A DNA stretch of 7,622 bases from Clostridiales bacterium. Lineage in GTDB: Bacteria > Bacillota > Clostridia > Oscillospirales > Oscillospiraceae. This document shows positions 6,000 through 7,622 of the stretch, piece by piece; the first letter of the stretch is position 1; each line of letters starts with the position of its first letter. Position numbers and translations under genes: made by a program. The stretch covers positions 19,335 through 26,956 of the forward strand of contig DQDL01000080.1 of NCBI GenBank assembly GCA_003533405.1, given 5' to 3'. The notes below the pieces were generated by a model that saw only the letters and a program-made list of their open reading frames with translations, was not told the DNA's origin and searched no databases.

Positions 6000-7622
6000 G
6001 GATGCCCCTTGTGTGGCGCAGCTTTGCACTCTCAACTTGAATTGCGCCGGACTGCATAAGTGCATCTTCAAAACCGTCAATGTCCGCCTTGGATATCTTT
6101 CCTTGAGATATCCACTTGTCCGCAAAAGCATCCACCATCGCTCCTATGTCTTTCCTCCCGCTCACTATGCCGTACTGATCATAGATCTGCTGTCTCAGAA
6201 CTCGGCGGCTCTGAGCCGTTGTTTGCCTTATATGGAGACTGTCAACGGCAGATGCAGCAGCCTCGGCTGCAGCTTCGGCTGCGGTTTTTCTGTCTGCCTT
6301 GTGTTCCTCTGCTTTCTTGGTTTTCTTCTCGATTTCAGAGTTTACGACCGCAAGGTCCCCTTCAAGCCGCGCAAGCTTCTTAGCCTGATAGTCGGCAAGC
6401 TCGTCTGTCCTCTTATACCCCTCGATAACGCCCCCCAGCTTAGTCTTGCGCTCGTTGAGCTTACGCAAGCTCTCGCCGGTGACTATTTTCTGAAAGTCCC
6501 GCCTATGCTGCGCTTCCTCTTCGGTGGTGATTGCATCGTCTACGGAGTAGTTGTCTTCGGCGTTATATTCACGCAGCTTTTGCTTCCACTCCGGCTCGGT
6601 TTTTGTGTTGCTATCGAAGTTCATTTCCGCCTTGCCGGATTTTTTCCACTTGACATTATCCCAGAAAGTGCGTATATTATCACTGAAGTCAGCTTTCCTT
6701 GCGGCTGTTGGGTAATTGGAACCCTTCATTCCCGCAAGATGTGCCTGACTTCTTTTTTCGTCTAAATATAGAATTCGACCATCTGCAATTGCCTCCTGTA
6801 TGGCTGACCGGGCATTTCTTTTAGAATAAACTGTAATCGCTTTATTTGCTTTTTTCAGCTCATCATTTGAAAGCGCTTTAGTATCCATTTCTTCAATAAC
6901 AACTCCGAGACCGCCATCTACTTTCACATCCGTGACAAGCACGATGCGGTTTTCTCTTTTCCTGCTTTCGTTTGGCGCAGCTGCAAATGCCGCTATCGGC
7001 TGTTCCGAAGCGTTAAGAATTTCGATAAGCCCGTCAACGCCGAGACCATGATAATTATTTTTGCCGCCAACAGGCTTGCCGTCACGAATCGCTTGACCCT
7101 CCGTGGCCATAGCGCTGTACGCTTTATTCGCCGGCATGTAAAGCTCAAGAGCCTCTGCGCCTATCTGATCGGTCAAAAAGTTTGAAGTTGTTCCGATATG
7201 CAGTTCGTTTCTTTTCGAGTCAAAATCACCGTTTAGAACAAGCTGAAGGTTAATCGGAAGATCTTCATCAATGCTATACTGCGGCGGGGCTTGTGCCTTG
7301 GGCTCAGTGACGGTGTTCTGCGCTTCGTTCTGCTTTGCTTCTGTTACCGTGGACTGCTCGTCGGCGAGCAATGCATCGATATCGAGGCCGGTGTGCTTGT
7401 AGAACACCTTGCGAACGGCCGAGGTGATCTTCTTCGTCCCCCGGGTATTGGCACGGCTGATACCGGCCAAGGCATCGGCATAGACCTCTTTTTCCTTCAT
7501 TGAAGCTACGCCGTACATATCCTCTTCGGTATACAGACCGCCCCATTTGACGGCATACTGCATGCTCAGCTCGTTAAGCGCAGGCTCGGCAGCGGACTGC
7601 ACCTTCCCGCTGTCGGATATAT
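5932..7622 (-). CDS. Fragment of a phage large polyvalent protein with MuF-C/BECR-like domain, chimeric at both ends
   Basis: This frame is open from the right edge to a stop at 5932. Its genuine core is about 6005-7585. Numbering from the GTG at 7602: residues 1-110 include LNELSMQYAVKWGGLYTEED and a Q/T/E-rich linker; about 112-285 resemble the phage MuF C-terminal/BECR-fold domain (LHIGTTSNFL, HGLGVDGLIEIL, RIVLVTDV, ITVYSKRNARSAIQEAI, GRILYLDEKRSQ). Residues 375-450 are a charged coiled coil ending in an Ala/Glu-rich run, and 455-525 are helical. Such proteins sit in prophages and conjugative elements as parts of very large injected multidomain proteins. The last about 25 residues (after AIQVESAKL) look like a frame shadow of the prepilin peptidase, and codons before residue 5 are cas3-derived. 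No start or ribosome binding site was found; probably a broken piece. Confidence 0.6.
   Translation of the reverse strand, partial: ISDSGKVQSAAEPALNELSMQYAVKWGGLYTEEDMYGVASMKEKEVYADALAGISRANTRGTKKITSAVRKVFYKHTGLDIDALLADEQSTVTEAKQNEAQNTVTEPKAQAPPQYSIDEDLPINLQLVLNGDFDSKRNELHIGTTSNFLTDQIGAEALELYMPANKAYSAMATEGQAIRDGKPVGGKNNYHGLGVDGLIEILNASEQPIAAFAAAPNESRKRENRIVLVTDVKVDGGLGVVIEEMDTKALSNDELKKANKAITVYSKRNARSAIQEAIADGRILYLDEKRSQAHLAGMKGSNYPTAARKADFSDNIRTFWDNVKWKKSGKAEMNFDSNTKTEPEWKQKLREYNAEDNYSVDDAITTEEEAQHRRDFQKIVTGESLRKLNERKTKLGGVIEGYKRTDELADYQAKKLARLEGDLAVVNSEIEKKTKKAEEHKADRKTAAEAAAEAAASAVDSLHIRQTTAQSRRVLRQQIYDQYGIVSGRKDIGAMVDAFADKWISQGKISKADIDGFEDALMQSGAIQVESAKLRHTRGIHAGNVLRRRRKAFVRHRRLLGT
7573..7622. 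repeat. Direct repeat copy B at the right edge, fused to the polyvalent protein frame
   Basis: This is the second copy of the cas3 5' end, 2170 bp from the first. On the minus strand it reads ISDSGKVQSAAEPALN against ISDSGKVQSVAEHSLN in Cas3, in the same frame. Identity is perfect over the terminal 30 bases, patchy over the next 20, then absent, as expected at a recombination or assembly joint rather than in a diverged paralogue. Confidence 0.85.

Noticed and set aside
5896..6765. 289-aa open frame on the plus strand with Leu/Phe-rich, membrane-like stretches
   Set aside because: It is antisense to the polyvalent protein and peptidase. The hydrophobic runs arise from reading Lys/Glu codons of the coiled coil in reverse. 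No start signal was found.
5688..7622. Insertion sequence or transposon with terminal repeats and target duplication
   Set aside because: No transposase motif and no terminal inverted repeats were seen. The only direct repeat is cas3 coding sequence, one copy of which lies inside the intact cas3 rather than at the other end of the foreign segment.

Overview
The window is dominated by the front half of a type I-C CRISPR-Cas effector operon. All supported genes lie on the minus strand, so the operon reads from right to left: cas3 (about 5474 to 3279), cas5c (about 3264 to 2539), cas8c (2545 to 677) and cas7c (662 to beyond the left edge). Gene spacing is tight (14-nt gap, 7-nt overlap, 14-nt gap) and each start has a purine-rich ribosome binding site. 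Nested in frame at the 3' end of cas8c is a strong internal ribosome binding site and ATG that would produce the separate small subunit Cas11c (125 aa). The usual downstream genes cas4, cas1, cas2 and the CRISPR array would lie beyond the left edge. No repeat-spacer array is in the window.

Upstream of cas3 is a 210-bp intergenic region. It holds a strong-looking extended -10 promoter facing cas3, a short dyad in the cas3 leader, and a near-perfect hairpin terminator. The terminator separates the operon from what lies to its right.

The right quarter (5688-7622) is a mosaic. First comes the C-terminal part of an A24-family prepilin peptidase (TadV/CpaA-like), cut off just before its GxGD motif. 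It is joined out of frame to about 1.6 kb of a phage-type large polyvalent protein, with a MuF-C/BECR-like domain and a coiled coil. The last 50 bases of the window match the 5' coding end of cas3 at 46 of 50 positions, the final 30 exactly, and fuse cas3 codons in frame to the polyvalent protein. Two broken joints and a direct repeat at the window edge point to either a real recombination event or a chimeric assembly.

The gene families (I-C Cas proteins with a Firmicutes-like cas3/cas5c, AGGAGG ribosome binding sites, TadV-like peptidase, gut-phage-style polyvalent protein) and a moderately GC-rich composition suggest a Clostridia member, probably of the Ruminococcaceae/Oscillospiraceae, likely from a gut metagenome. 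This assignment is inference.

In function, Cas5c would cut pre-crRNA and cap the crRNA, Cas7c would form the backbone, Cas8c would recognise the PAM, Cas11c would fill the belly of Cascade, and Cas3 would be recruited to unwind and degrade target DNA. I see no undescribed defence system. The most informative points are the nested Cas11c start and the chimeric right flank.
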